Source: Rhodospirillaceae bacterium (GTDB lineage Bacteria > Pseudomonadota > Alphaproteobacteria > Rhodospirillales > Magnetovibrionaceae). Taken from it: DNA of 10,661 bases. Each line of letters starts with the position of its first letter. The stretch's first letter is position 1. Location: the NCBI GenBank assembly GCA_029881835.1, contig JAOULV010000025.1, positions 1 through 10,661 on the forward strand. Reading direction: 5' to 3'. The position numbers and the translations under genes are program-made. The notes below the pieces were generated by a model that searched no databases, was not told where the DNA came from, and saw nothing but the letters and a program-made list of their open reading frames with translations. Of the stretch, positions 1 to 6,312 are shown in pieces.

Positions 1-951
1 CACACGCCACGCATGACCGCATTCACCAAAGACTATGCGTTTTACGCCAAGGTCAAGTGCTGCTTTGCGGATACGGTTGGAAATTTTATGCATCTGTTCA
101 TAAGAACCGATGAACATGGCAAAGTTTGCGGCCTCAGACGCGTACGATGATACTGTCCAGTTAATACCGGCCTGATGAAAAACCTTACCATAACCGATTA
201 GGCCATCAACATGGGGTTCGGCAAAGAAATCAGCCGAAGGGGTGATAAGCAGTACGTCGGCACCTTCTTGGTCAACCGGGTATTTAACCGGAATGCCAGT
301 ATCTTCTTCGACGTCTTCTTCGAGACCTTCCATGGTGTCAATCAACGCCGGGCCGGGTAGGCCTAGGTTGTTGCCGATAACGTGGACTTTAGAAATAATT
401 TCGTTGGAATATTTTGTACCGACACCGATGTGATCCATGATGTCGCGTGCGGCCATTGAAATTTCGGCGGTATCAATGCCGTACGGGCAAAACACTGAAC
501 AACGCCGACACTGTGAGCATTGGTGGAAATACTTGTACCAATCGTCCAGCATTTCCTTGTTCATTTCTTTGGCGCCAACCAGTTTCGGAAACAGTTTGCC
601 AGAGGTGGTGAAATGGCGGCGATAAACCGAACGCAATAAATCTTGGCGCGCCACCGGCATGTTTTTGGGGTCGCCCGTGCCAAGGAAGTAATGGCATTTA
701 TCGGTACACGCGCCACATTTTACGCAACTATCAAGATAAACCCTGAGAGCTTTATTTTTTTCCAAAAGCTCACCAAGTTTGGCGACGGCTTTTTCTTCCC
801 AGTTGTCAACCAATTCACCCGGAAAGCCCAATGGTTCGTTGTGCTCGGGCTTGGCGATAAACGGCTGTGAATGCGCCATTGCATCTTCTTGAATTTTGGG
901 ATTGTCCCTTAATTCACGAAACGCCGGGGTTTGGAATGTTTGGTCTGCCAC
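1..951 (-). CDS. dsrK: DsrK, Fe-S heterodisulfide reductase-like subunit of the DsrMKJOP complex (partial, 3' end missing)
   Basis: The first 317 residues are visible; the rest lies beyond the left edge. DsrK is the cytoplasmic, HdrD-like catalytic subunit of the membrane DsrMKJOP complex and is thought to exchange electrons between the DsrC trisulfide/dithiol and the quinone pool. Two CX2CX2CX3C ferredoxin motifs are seen, at Cys76/79/82/86 and Cys145/148/151/155, each binding a [4Fe-4S] cluster. At the truncated end, GECGHAWR (Cys311) matches the start of the C-terminal cysteine-rich (CCG-type) domain. I chose a GTG start at 951: a TAA stop lies directly upstream in frame, and AAGGA sits about 7 bases before the GTG. 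An ATG 24 codons further in (Met25) is the alternative, but it would drop normal-looking sequence. It follows dsrM by 39 bases, as expected for a dsr operon. Family assignment is firm; the electron direction is inferred from the operon type. Confidence 0.95.
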   Translation of the reverse strand, partial: MADQTFQTPAFRELRDNPKIQEDAMAHSQPFIAKPEHNEPLGFPGELVDNWEEKAVAKLGELLEKNKALRVYLDSCVKCGACTDKCHYFLGTGDPKNMPVARQDLLRSVYRRHFTTSGKLFPKLVGAKEMNKEMLDDWYKYFHQCSQCRRCSVFCPYGIDTAEISMAARDIMDHIGVGTKYSNEIISKVHVIGNNLGLPGPALIDTMEGLEEDVEEDTGIPVKYPVDQEGADVLLITPSADFFAEPHVDGLIGYGKVFHQAGINWTVSSYASEAANFAMFIGSYEQMHKISNRIRKAALDLGVKRIVFGECGHAWRV

Positions 952-969
952 TTACAGTTCCTTAAATAT

Positions 970-993
970 AAAACTTAAAAACTTAAAAACTTA
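970..993. repeat. Three tandem copies of AAAACTTA at the dsrM-dsrK junction
   Basis: AAAACTTA occurs three times in a row at 970-977, 978-985 and 986-993, perfectly. On the coding (minus) strand this reads TAAGTTTT repeated, and the first copy supplies the dsrM stop codon. Because the unit is 8 bases long, the repeated TAA falls in all three frames, giving a triple-frame stop just before dsrK. It may be only a slippage-generated tract. Confidence 0.6.
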
Positions 994-1731
994 GGCTTCG
1001 CGGTCAGCATCCATGTGTGCCGCCCATGGCGCCAGATGGCGTTTTTCACGGGCGTTGTCCACCTGCGTGCGCGACGGGCTGAAAAATACGCCCGGAACAT
1101 GCAGAAGTTTGCTAAACGGAAACACAATCATCAGTGTGGCGACGGCGGCCAAATGTATTAGCAATGGCCCGTCTGCCGGTAGGGGTTGAAGGTCAAACCT
1201 TAGTAGCCCTAAGAAAAATACTTTGACTTGAATAATATCGGTGCGAGCCACGAATTTCATGCCTAGACCGGTCGCACCGATAAGCACCAAAAGGGCTAAC
1301 ATTAGGTGGTCTGACGGGCCAGAAATGTAACGAACGCGTTCTACTAAAAAACGCCTTGCCCATAGGCCAAGCAGACCAACAACCATTGCCATGCCGCCAT
1401 AAATACCAAATGGCTGAATAAACACGACCCAGCTCCATGTGGGGTCAATGAAATAGCGAATATGCCTGATTAGTGCCAGCAAAAGACCGGCGTGGAAAAG
1501 TACAGCCAAAATCCAAATCCAGCGGTTTGATTTGAACAGGCTTTCAAAAAATGCAACTTCGCGGAACATGCGAAAGATGACACCCGTTTGGGTCATTGGT
1601 GCGGGCATAACCGGAATCTTTAGCGGTGCGGGCGTAACAATGTACGATCTTATTTTTACCGAAAGACCGATAATTAAAATCGCGGTGGCCGCGTAAAAAA
1701 GAACCGCATAAGCAATTGTCAATGCTGACAT
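991..1731 (-). CDS. dsrM: DsrM, membrane cytochrome b subunit (NarI-like) of the DsrMKJOP complex
   Basis: A 246-residue membrane protein of the NarI-like heme b family. It anchors DsrK and passes electrons between it and the quinone pool. About five hydrophobic segments are visible, near residues 5-24, 70-90, 102-125, 142-157 and 190-209. Histidines in or next to them (His80, His90, His142, His193, His211) are candidate heme b ligands, with His80 and His193 sitting inside segments. The hydrophilic tail after residue 215 is rich in charged residues. The length fits DsrM from sulfur oxidizers. The ATG at 1731 is preceded by GAGGG about 10 bases upstream. It lies between dsrC and dsrK, the standard dsrCMK order. 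A terminator-like hairpin separates it from dsrC, so it may be expressed at a lower level than the genes before it. NarI-type membership is visible; the DsrM identity rests partly on position. Confidence 0.93.
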   Translation of the reverse strand: MSALTIAYAVLFYAATAILIIGLSVKIRSYIVTPAPLKIPVMPAPMTQTGVIFRMFREVAFFESLFKSNRWIWILAVLFHAGLLLALIRHIRYFIDPTWSWVVFIQPFGIYGGMAMVVGLLGLWARRFLVERVRYISGPSDHLMLALLVLIGATGLGMKFVARTDIIQVKVFFLGLLRFDLQPLPADGPLLIHLAAVATLMIVFPFSKLLHVPGVFFSPSRTQVDNAREKRHLAPWAAHMDADREA

Positions 1732-1802
1732 GGCTGGTTAGCCCTCAAAATAAAAGTTAATTTTTTTATAAATTGAAAAACAAATAAGCAGTTTAGAAAA
1801 TT

Positions 1803-1850
1803 AAAAAATTACCGGAGGGCAGGGTGAAAATATATCCCACCCTCCGGGTA
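1803..1850 (-). terminator. Hairpin with U-tract after dsrC, probable partial terminator
   Basis: CCGGAGGG (1812-1819) pairs with CCCTCCGG (1840-1847), and GGG (1822-1824) with CCC (1836-1838) across a small internal bulge, with a loop at 1825-1835. Read on the minus strand, the hairpin begins about 10 bases past the dsrC stop and is followed within a few bases by TTTTTT (complement of 1803-1808). This is the shape of a Rho-independent terminator. Because dsrM and dsrK follow in the same direction, it probably attenuates rather than ends transcription, leaving more dsrC message than dsrMK message. Confidence 0.6.
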
Positions 1851-1856
1851 ATAGAA

Positions 1857-2192
1857 TTATACGCAACCAGTAGGCTTAGGAAGGCCGGCAATTTTACATG
1901 CCTGCTTAGCTGGGCCATATGGGAATAGTTCGTAAAGATATTTGTTAGAGCCTTTTTCGGGGCCAAATTTCTTTTTCACAGCCTTCACCAGCACGCGAAC
2001 GGCCGGAGCAATCTGGTATTCGTTGTAGTATTCACGCAGGAAGTCAACAACATCCCAATGTTCTTGGGTCATTTCCAAACCTTCGGCATCGGCAATGATC
2101 TGTGCCAGATCACGGTTCCACTGCTGAACGTCGGTGATGTATCCTTCTTCGTCGTGTTCGATATCTGCGCCATTTACGCTATATGCTGCCAT
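1857..2192 (-). CDS. dsrC: DsrC, sulfur carrier protein (TusE/DsrC family)
   Basis: A 111-residue protein of the DsrC/TusE family. DsrC carries sulfur between DsrEFH and DsrAB, and its DsrC trisulfide is the proposed substrate handed to DsrMK. The flexible C-terminal arm is complete: Cys99 and Cys110 lie ten residues apart, and Cys110 is the second-to-last residue in the ending PTGCV. Both cysteines distinguish true DsrC from TusE-type relatives that keep only the last one. I chose the ATG at 2192 because AAAGGAG lies about 8 bases upstream and MAAYSVNG is a typical start. An upstream in-frame ATG at 2237 would add 15 lysine-rich residues but has no ribosome binding site. It lies 81 bases after dsrH and is followed by a terminator-like hairpin, consistent with strong separate expression of this stoichiometric carrier. 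Confidence 0.97.
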   Translation of the reverse strand: MAAYSVNGADIEHDEEGYITDVQQWNRDLAQIIADAEGLEMTQEHWDVVDFLREYYNEYQIAPAVRVLVKAVKKKFGPEKGSNKYLYELFPYGPAKQACKIAGLPKPTGCV

Positions 2193-2273
2193 TTTAAAGT
2201 CTCCTTTGGTTTTAATGTCTTTGTTTTTTAATTTCATATGCCCATTGCACTTAGGGCGCGGTTGGTAACGGGC

Positions 2274-2576
2274 CTAAAGCCAGGGGGTTACACCGTCATT
2301 GTCTGCGACAAGATCGACGAAACCTGCATAATCGACAACTTTAATTCCATCGATAAGCTGGCCTTCGGCAAGACCGCGGGCTTTCATGTCCGGGCCAAGT
2401 ACGTAAACAGAATTGTCTTTAGCGGCGCTGGCAACCTTATCGGAAACCGTTGTGCCGCCCATTGCGGCGTAAACGCCATCTTCAAGAAGAAGTATTGCAC
2501 TGCCTTTTTTGGCAAGACGCAAACAGCTTTCAAGGCTGTTGCGTTCAAAGGGTGATTTGTTAACTGTATGAAGCAT
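2274..2576 (-). CDS. dsrH: DsrH, subunit of the DsrEFH sulfur transferase (TusB family)
   Basis: A 100-residue TusB/DsrH-family protein. In known systems DsrH assembles with DsrE and DsrF into a cytoplasmic heterohexamer that accepts sulfane sulfur and transfers it to DsrC. The sequence opens with MLHTVNKSPF, and its single cysteine, Cys18, sits where the family's conserved cysteine (Cys20 in Allochromatium vinosum) is expected. The final residues TPWL match the Trp-containing end typical of the family. The ATG at 2576 has AAGGGA about 8 bases upstream. Only 11 bases separate it from the dsrF stop, so the two are surely co-transcribed. Together with dsrE and dsrF it marks the operon as the sulfur-oxidizing rather than sulfate-reducing type. 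Confidence 0.95.
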   Translation of the reverse strand: MLHTVNKSPFERNSLESCLRLAKKGSAILLLEDGVYAAMGGTTVSDKVASAAKDNSVYVLGPDMKARGLAEGQLIDGIKVVDYAGFVDLVADNDGVTPWL

Positions 2577-2587
2577 GATTTAATCCC

Positions 2588-3010
2588 TTATCCGCCAATA
2601 ACCGCATCAGATGTAGCCAATACGTCGGCCAATTCTGCGCTTGAAAGAACCTCAACCTCAACTTTGAAGTCGTCAGGGGTAAGCCCACGGGCTTCCATTG
2701 ATTCTTTTTCAACGATGATGCGCCAATTCATATCCATATCTTCGTCTTCGTCGGCATCTTCTTTTTCCATTTCGATAATGCCGTAAGTTGGAAGAAAGTT
2801 TTTCATTTCCAAATCTGCCGTATCGTGACCTTTTTTAATTTGGAAAACACCATCATCAACAAAAACGATGTTGGCGTGTTGTTCAAACGCAGCGGAAATA
2901 AGAACGCTTTCCAGAACCTCTAACGCATAAATTGTGCCGTAAGGCGCTTTGCGGTTAAGGAAGGTGATGGTCTTTTTTACGCCTTCAGTATCAAAATCGT
3001 ATTCAGCCAT
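2588..3010 (-). CDS. dsrF: DsrF, subunit of the DsrEFH sulfur transferase (TusC family)
   Basis: A 140-residue DsrE/DsrF-like fold protein of the TusC/DsrF type, recognised by APYGTIYALEVLESVL near residues 22-37, the VFVDDGVFQI strand near 49-58 and the VEKESMEARGL segment near 100-110. It would be the structural partner of DsrE and DsrH. It contains no cysteine at all, so it cannot carry a persulfide, in line with the view that only DsrE and DsrH hold the active cysteines. An unusual acidic run of alternating Glu, Asp and Met (about residues 80-94) interrupts the usual strand before VEKES and looks like an insertion of roughly 15 residues. The ATG at 3010 has AAGGAG 7 bases upstream, overlapping the dsrE stop codon, so translation is probably coupled. 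It is assigned by position and family features. Confidence 0.93.
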   Translation of the reverse strand: MAEYDFDTEGVKKTITFLNRKAPYGTIYALEVLESVLISAAFEQHANIVFVDDGVFQIKKGHDTADLEMKNFLPTYGIIEMEKEDADEDEDMDMNWRIIVEKESMEARGLTPDDFKVEVEVLSSAELADVLATSDAVIGG

Positions 3011-3021
3011 TTTTTTGCTCC

Positions 3022-3381
3022 TTAATCGCCAAACATTACAAGACGATCAGTTCCCATTGCCGCTTCGGTCAGCTGACCTAGGCCGGAAATGCGAAAACCA
3101 TCCATAAGGTTGTCTTCAACGATGCCGCGGCGAAGTCCGGCAGCAACGCAAACCACAAGATCGACATCTTTTTCTTTTGCAAGGTCGCTCCAGCGTTTTA
3201 CGACATTGCGATCGTCTGCTTGCGGGGCTGAAAGTTTGTTGGCGTTGTAAACGCCATCATAATAAAAAAATACACGGGGGACTTCGTGGCCTTTTTCAAG
3301 TGCGGCTTTTACAAATTGGTAAGCCGAATCTGAAGCCTGATGTGTGAACGGTCCCTCGTTTACTAGAATGCCAAATTTCAT
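3022..3381 (-). CDS. dsrE: DsrE, catalytic subunit of the DsrEFH sulfur transferase (TusD family)
   Basis: A 119-residue DsrE/TusD-family protein beginning MKFGILVNEGPFTHQASDSA, the typical first strand and helix of the family. Its single cysteine is Cys78 in VVCVAAGLRRGI, the same number and context as the persulfide-carrying Cys78 of Allochromatium vinosum DsrE. It is expected to accept sulfane sulfur from upstream donors (rhodanese or TusA-like proteins, not seen here) and pass it on to DsrC. The ATG at 3381 has AGGA about 9 bases upstream. It follows dsrB after 83 bases that hold a strong GC hairpin, so the EFH trio may have its own mRNA processing or stability. The gap to dsrF is only 11 bases. 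Confidence 0.96.
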   Translation of the reverse strand: MKFGILVNEGPFTHQASDSAYQFVKAALEKGHEVPRVFFYYDGVYNANKLSAPQADDRNVVKRWSDLAKEKDVDLVVCVAAGLRRGIVEDNLMDGFRISGLGQLTEAAMGTDRLVMFGD

Positions 3382-3417
3382 AAACTAAATTCCTGATGGT
3401 TAATGCTCGTTTCACAA

Positions 3418-3442
3418 GGGGGGCGGGAATTTTCCGCCCCCC
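3418..3442. other. Perfect 9-bp GC-rich hairpin between dsrB and dsrE
   Basis: GGGGGGCGG (3418-3426) pairs perfectly with CCGCCCCCC (3434-3442) around a 7-base loop. It lies between the dsrB stop and the dsrE start. Neither strand has a T-run after the stem, so it is not a normal intrinsic terminator. An mRNA-stabilising or processing hairpin that protects the 3' end of the dsrAB message is the more likely role, by inference. Confidence 0.6.
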
Positions 3443-3464
3443 ATGAAAAACAGTGGTCTTTTGA

Positions 3465-4547
3465 TTAAAGGTGTACGTGCGACGATGCGTTTAGCGCATT
3501 ACGTCCACCACGCCAGTCTTCAATATGGAACTTGGTAAATGGCAGACCGGTAACTTCGAAAAATTTCGGCCAACCAATACGGTCAATCCATTCGTTCATG
3601 CGTTCCCAAGGCTTACCACCTTCTTTGTAGGCGCTAAGAATTTTGAGAACGATTTCGGTTGCTTCCGGCCAACGCGGTGCGTTGTTGGGAATGCCAGCGG
3701 CCACAAGCTTGTGGAACGATGGCTTTGAACGGGTGGAAGAATGCTTGCCGCCAACCCAGATAGCGATCTTGGAGTGAACCGGATCGTTAATCTGCATCGG
3801 TGGGCACGGCGGGAAGCACGCACCACAGCAAATGCATTTCTTTTCATCAACTTCCAAGGTTGGTTTGCCGTTTACCAATGCCGGGCGAATAGCCGCAACC
3901 GGGCAACGGGCAACAACTGCTGGACGTTCGCACATATTGGAAACCAGATCGTGATTGATGATCGGTGGTTTGGTGTGCTGGATGTTGATGGCGATGTCGC
4001 CTTGTCCGCCACAGTTAATCTGGCAGCATGACGTGGTGATTTTAACACGGTTCGGCATTTCTTCGTGCTTGAACTCGTGATACATGGCGTCCATCAAAGA
4101 TTTAACAACGCCTGATGCATCGGTGCCGGGGATATCGCAATGCAGCCAACCTTGGGTATGGGAAATCATCGAAACCGAGTTACCGGTACCGCCAACAGGG
4201 AAGCCTTCGCCTTCAAGCTTTTTAATTAGCGGCTCTACCTTGCTTTCATCGGATACGGTGTATTCAATGTTGGAGCGCGTGGTAAAGCGAACATGGCCAT
4301 CGGCAAATTCATCGGCAATGTCACAAAGCTTGCGGATGGTGTGGATGTCCATCTGGCGCTGGGTGCCTGCTTTGATGGTCCACACTTCGTCACCGGATTT
4401 GGCAACGTGGTGCAAAACACCAACTTGTGGGCGGTCATGCCAATCCCATGCACCGTAGTTTTTTTTCAAAACCGGATGCATGTATTGCATCGGGTCTGGA
4501 ACACCGCATTCATCCGGCATCCGGGGTGCTTCTTGAGCCTCACTCAT
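3465..4547 (-). CDS. dsrB: DsrB, beta subunit of reverse-type dissimilatory sulfite reductase
   Basis: A 360-residue sulfite reductase beta subunit. With DsrA it forms the cytoplasmic alpha2beta2 siroheme enzyme, which in sulfur oxidizers converts DsrC-bound sulfur to sulfite with release of six electrons. The siroheme-coupled [4Fe-4S] ligands are visible: Cys137 in GWLHCDIPGTD, then Cys174, Cys175 and Cys179 in TTSCCQINCGGQGD. The inserted ferredoxin domain has CX2CX2CX3C at Cys238/241/244/248, with ACFPPCPP as in DsrB. The length is typical. The ATG at 4547 has GGAG about 8 bases upstream. It lies 62 bases after dsrA in the universal dsrAB order. Assignment to the oxidative type comes from the linked dsrEFH genes; a phylogeny of DsrAB would settle it. 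Confidence 0.98.
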   Translation of the reverse strand: MSEAQEAPRMPDECGVPDPMQYMHPVLKKNYGAWDWHDRPQVGVLHHVAKSGDEVWTIKAGTQRQMDIHTIRKLCDIADEFADGHVRFTTRSNIEYTVSDESKVEPLIKKLEGEGFPVGGTGNSVSMISHTQGWLHCDIPGTDASGVVKSLMDAMYHEFKHEEMPNRVKITTSCCQINCGGQGDIAINIQHTKPPIINHDLVSNMCERPAVVARCPVAAIRPALVNGKPTLEVDEKKCICCGACFPPCPPMQINDPVHSKIAIWVGGKHSSTRSKPSFHKLVAAGIPNNAPRWPEATEIVLKILSAYKEGGKPWERMNEWIDRIGWPKFFEVTGLPFTKFHIEDWRGGRNALNASSHVHL

Positions 4548-4609
4548 TTTTTATTCTCCAAACTTAACAAACTTTATATCTATAATTGGCTATCAAAGTT
4601 GGCGTTTGC

Positions 4610-5863
4610 TTATTCAGCAGCAGCCGTTCCTTTGCGAGCATTCCATTTTGAAACTTCTTCGTCCCAACCGTCCATACGAACGTATGAGCTGGTGCGTGGG
4701 TGTGCGACCATGTTTGGATCAACATCAACACCAACACCTTCGAGGAAGTTTACAAGACCGATGCGTTCAATCATTTCACCGGTGCGTTCGTGCTCGAGCG
4801 CGTTATCGGCAAAAAATTCAAGAACGTTTTCGGAAAGCTCAACCAGCCATTCGTAATCTTCTTCTGAATCCATTTTGTGGAAAGGAACAAGAACGGTACC
4901 CATAAGATCACCGATCTTCAGGGTGCGCTTGCCGCCAACCAGAATGGTAACGCCTTTTTCATCACCAACGCTAAGCGCTTTGGTGCAAACGTTAATGCAA
5001 TGCATGCATTTAACACAGCTAGAGTTATCGATTTCCAGTGTGTCGTCGTCGTTCAATGAAAGTGCGCGGGTTGGGCACATGTTAACAACTTGATCGTTGA
5101 AACCTTTGCGGCCCAATTCGGCAACTTTTTTCTTCAATTCTTCTTGGTTTACTTTGATGTCGTCTTTCCATGTACCAAGAACCGCAAAATCAGAACGGTG
5201 TGATGCATTAACGCAATCGTTGGCACAGCCAGAGAATTTGGCTTTGAATTTGTACGGAAGCGAAGGGCGGTGCATGTCATCAAGCATGTTGTTGATAACC
5301 ATGCGCATGGCCTTTGCTTCATCATAGCAAGACTGTTCGCAACGGGCCGCGCCAACGCAGCTCATTGATGTGCGAACACCGGCACCGGCGCCACCAAGGT
5401 CAAATCCCATTTCGTTCATTTCATCAAACGCAGGCTGTACGTTTTCAGATGAAATGCCCTGCATCATGATGTCGCCGCTTTGTCCGTGAAGGGCAATAAG
5501 GCCGGAGCCGTATTTTTCCCAAACGTCGCAAAGCTGACGAAGGACTTTGGTATCGTAATGCATGCCTGCCGGCGGCATTACGCGCATGGTGTGGAATTCT
5601 GAACTTTCGGGGAATTTGCTAGCAACTTCGGAAAAGCGCGGGATGATGCCTGCACCATATCCGCGTACACCAATGGTTCCACCTTTCCAGTAACCTTTGC
5701 GGGTTTCGTATGAATGTTCCAACTGACCCAAAAGGCTATTGACCATAGGGGCGTATTGTTGGTTTTCATCCGAAGCAAGATGTTTCAGACCGGTAATGAA
5801 GCTGGGCCAAGGGCCGCTTTCAAGTTGATCCAGTAAAGGAGTTTCATGTTTTTTTGTAGCCAT
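4610..5863 (-). CDS. dsrA: DsrA, alpha subunit of reverse-type dissimilatory sulfite reductase
   Basis: A 417-residue sulfite reductase alpha subunit, first gene of the operon. The residues expected for the siroheme-linked [4Fe-4S] site are Cys169 and Cys175 (CX5C) and Cys213 and Cys217 (CX3C). The ferredoxin domain has CX2CX2CX3C at Cys283/286/289/293. The N-terminal stretch GTIGVRGYGAGIIPRFSEV (about 62-80) and GMHYDTKVLRQLCDVWEKYG are typical DsrA sequence. The length is normal and no frameshift is seen. The ATG at 5863 has GCGGAG roughly 8-9 bases upstream. Upstream lies a 581-base control region shared with the divergent dioxygenase gene, so transcription of the whole dsr operon probably begins there. 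The enzyme is expected to oxidize DsrC-bound sulfur to sulfite in the cytoplasm. Direction of catalysis is inferred from dsrEFH. Confidence 0.98.
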   Translation of the reverse strand: MATKKHETPLLDQLESGPWPSFITGLKHLASDENQQYAPMVNSLLGQLEHSYETRKGYWKGGTIGVRGYGAGIIPRFSEVASKFPESSEFHTMRVMPPAGMHYDTKVLRQLCDVWEKYGSGLIALHGQSGDIMMQGISSENVQPAFDEMNEMGFDLGGAGAGVRTSMSCVGAARCEQSCYDEAKAMRMVINNMLDDMHRPSLPYKFKAKFSGCANDCVNASHRSDFAVLGTWKDDIKVNQEELKKKVAELGRKGFNDQVVNMCPTRALSLNDDDTLEIDNSSCVKCMHCINVCTKALSVGDEKGVTILVGGKRTLKIGDLMGTVLVPFHKMDSEEDYEWLVELSENVLEFFADNALEHERTGEMIERIGLVNFLEGVGVDVDPNMVAHPRTSSYVRMDGWDEEVSKWNARKGTAAAE

Positions 5864-6013
5864 TGCTTTTTCTCCGCAAAGTTAATTGTTCGATCTTAAA
5901 TTTATTAGCCGCAAATACCTGACTAAAATAAAGTGCAACAAAAAAAGAGGCAGATAACCCATTTTTACAAAGGTCGTTCATTTGACCCAATTGTTGCGCC
6001 TTGTTTAGGGTTG

Positions 6014-6038
6014 GGTACTTACTTATTATATAGGTACC
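6014..6038 (-). promoter_or_regulatory. Candidate dsrA promoter -10 box framed by GGTAC inverted repeat
   Basis: On the minus strand TATAAT (complement of 6025-6030), within TATATAAT, would start transcription about 155 bases before dsrA. It is enclosed by GGTAC (6014-6018) and GTACC (6034-6038), an inverted repeat with a 15-base spacer that could be an operator over the -10 box. No good -35 box lies 16-18 bases upstream, so if used it may need an activator. Low confidence. Confidence 0.3.
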
Positions 6039-6065
6039 GAAACACGCAAGGTCGCGTATATTTTT

Positions 6066-6107
6066 TTGATCGCATCCAAATCGGGAATATAATTATTTCC
6101 CATTATA
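6066..6107. promoter_or_regulatory. Overlapping opposed promoter-like elements around GGGAA-N9-TTCCC
   Basis: On the plus strand TTGATC (6066-6071) and a perfect TATAAT (6088-6093) are 16 bases apart, a good sigma70-type match with a start near 6100. On the minus strand a second perfect TATAAT (complement of 6102-6107) would start near 6095, toward dsrA, but has no clear -35. The two start points overlap, so use of one should block the other. The inverted repeat GGGAA-N9-TTCCC (6083-6101) covers both. This is a sequence-pattern inference. Confidence 0.4.
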
Positions 6108-6200
6108 GCCAAAACCTGTTTTTTCATTTTTACTAGCAGGGGCTTTGTTTTTTTAAGCTCCTCTGCCGACGAGCGGTTTTTCCGCTTTCTCTCTCTTATT
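6100..6200 (+). ncRNA. Possible short plus-strand RNA ending in two hairpins
   Basis: Downstream of the plus-strand TTGATC/TATAAT promoter are two hairpins. The first pairs GCAGGGGCTT (6136-6145) with 6155-6166, ten base pairs with two single-base bulges and a 9-base loop. The second pairs AGCGG (6172-6176) with CCGCT (6182-6186) around TTTTT and is followed by a pyrimidine-rich stretch (TTCTCTCTCTT) broken by C. This could be a roughly 100-base RNA with a weak terminator, or simply a structured leader of the dioxygenase mRNA. The ends are guesses and no RNA family is recognised. Confidence 0.2.
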
Positions 6201-6312
6201 TTCAATATATATAATATTACGTCAATCTAATATGTCTATTGCTAAAGAACGTTATACCGTATTTTTCTGATCATTCCTTTCGTTTCAGGCACTTGTAAGG
6301 GATAAATATTTC

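Noticed and set aside
2193..2237. Upstream ATG extending dsrC by 15 residues
   Set aside because: No ribosome binding site precedes it, while the internal ATG has AAAGGAG at good spacing and gives the usual DsrC length and start.
2238..2555. 105-codon plus-strand frame opposite dsrH
   Set aside because: It is antisense to dsrH, which has a ribosome binding site and family motifs; the antisense product has none.
4293..4856. 187-codon plus-strand frame across the dsrB-dsrA junction
   Set aside because: It is antisense to two strongly supported genes. The protein has no recognisable motif and the frame is explained by codon bias on the opposite strand.
5972..5987. GGTC-N8-GACC inverted repeat upstream of dsrA
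   Set aside because: The arms are only 4 bp and such repeats are expected by chance in a region this long.
5933..6136. 67-codon plus-strand reading frame in the dsrA control region
   Set aside because: It begins at a GTG with no ribosome binding site, its protein resembles no family I know, and it lies over the candidate promoters and AT-rich repeats.
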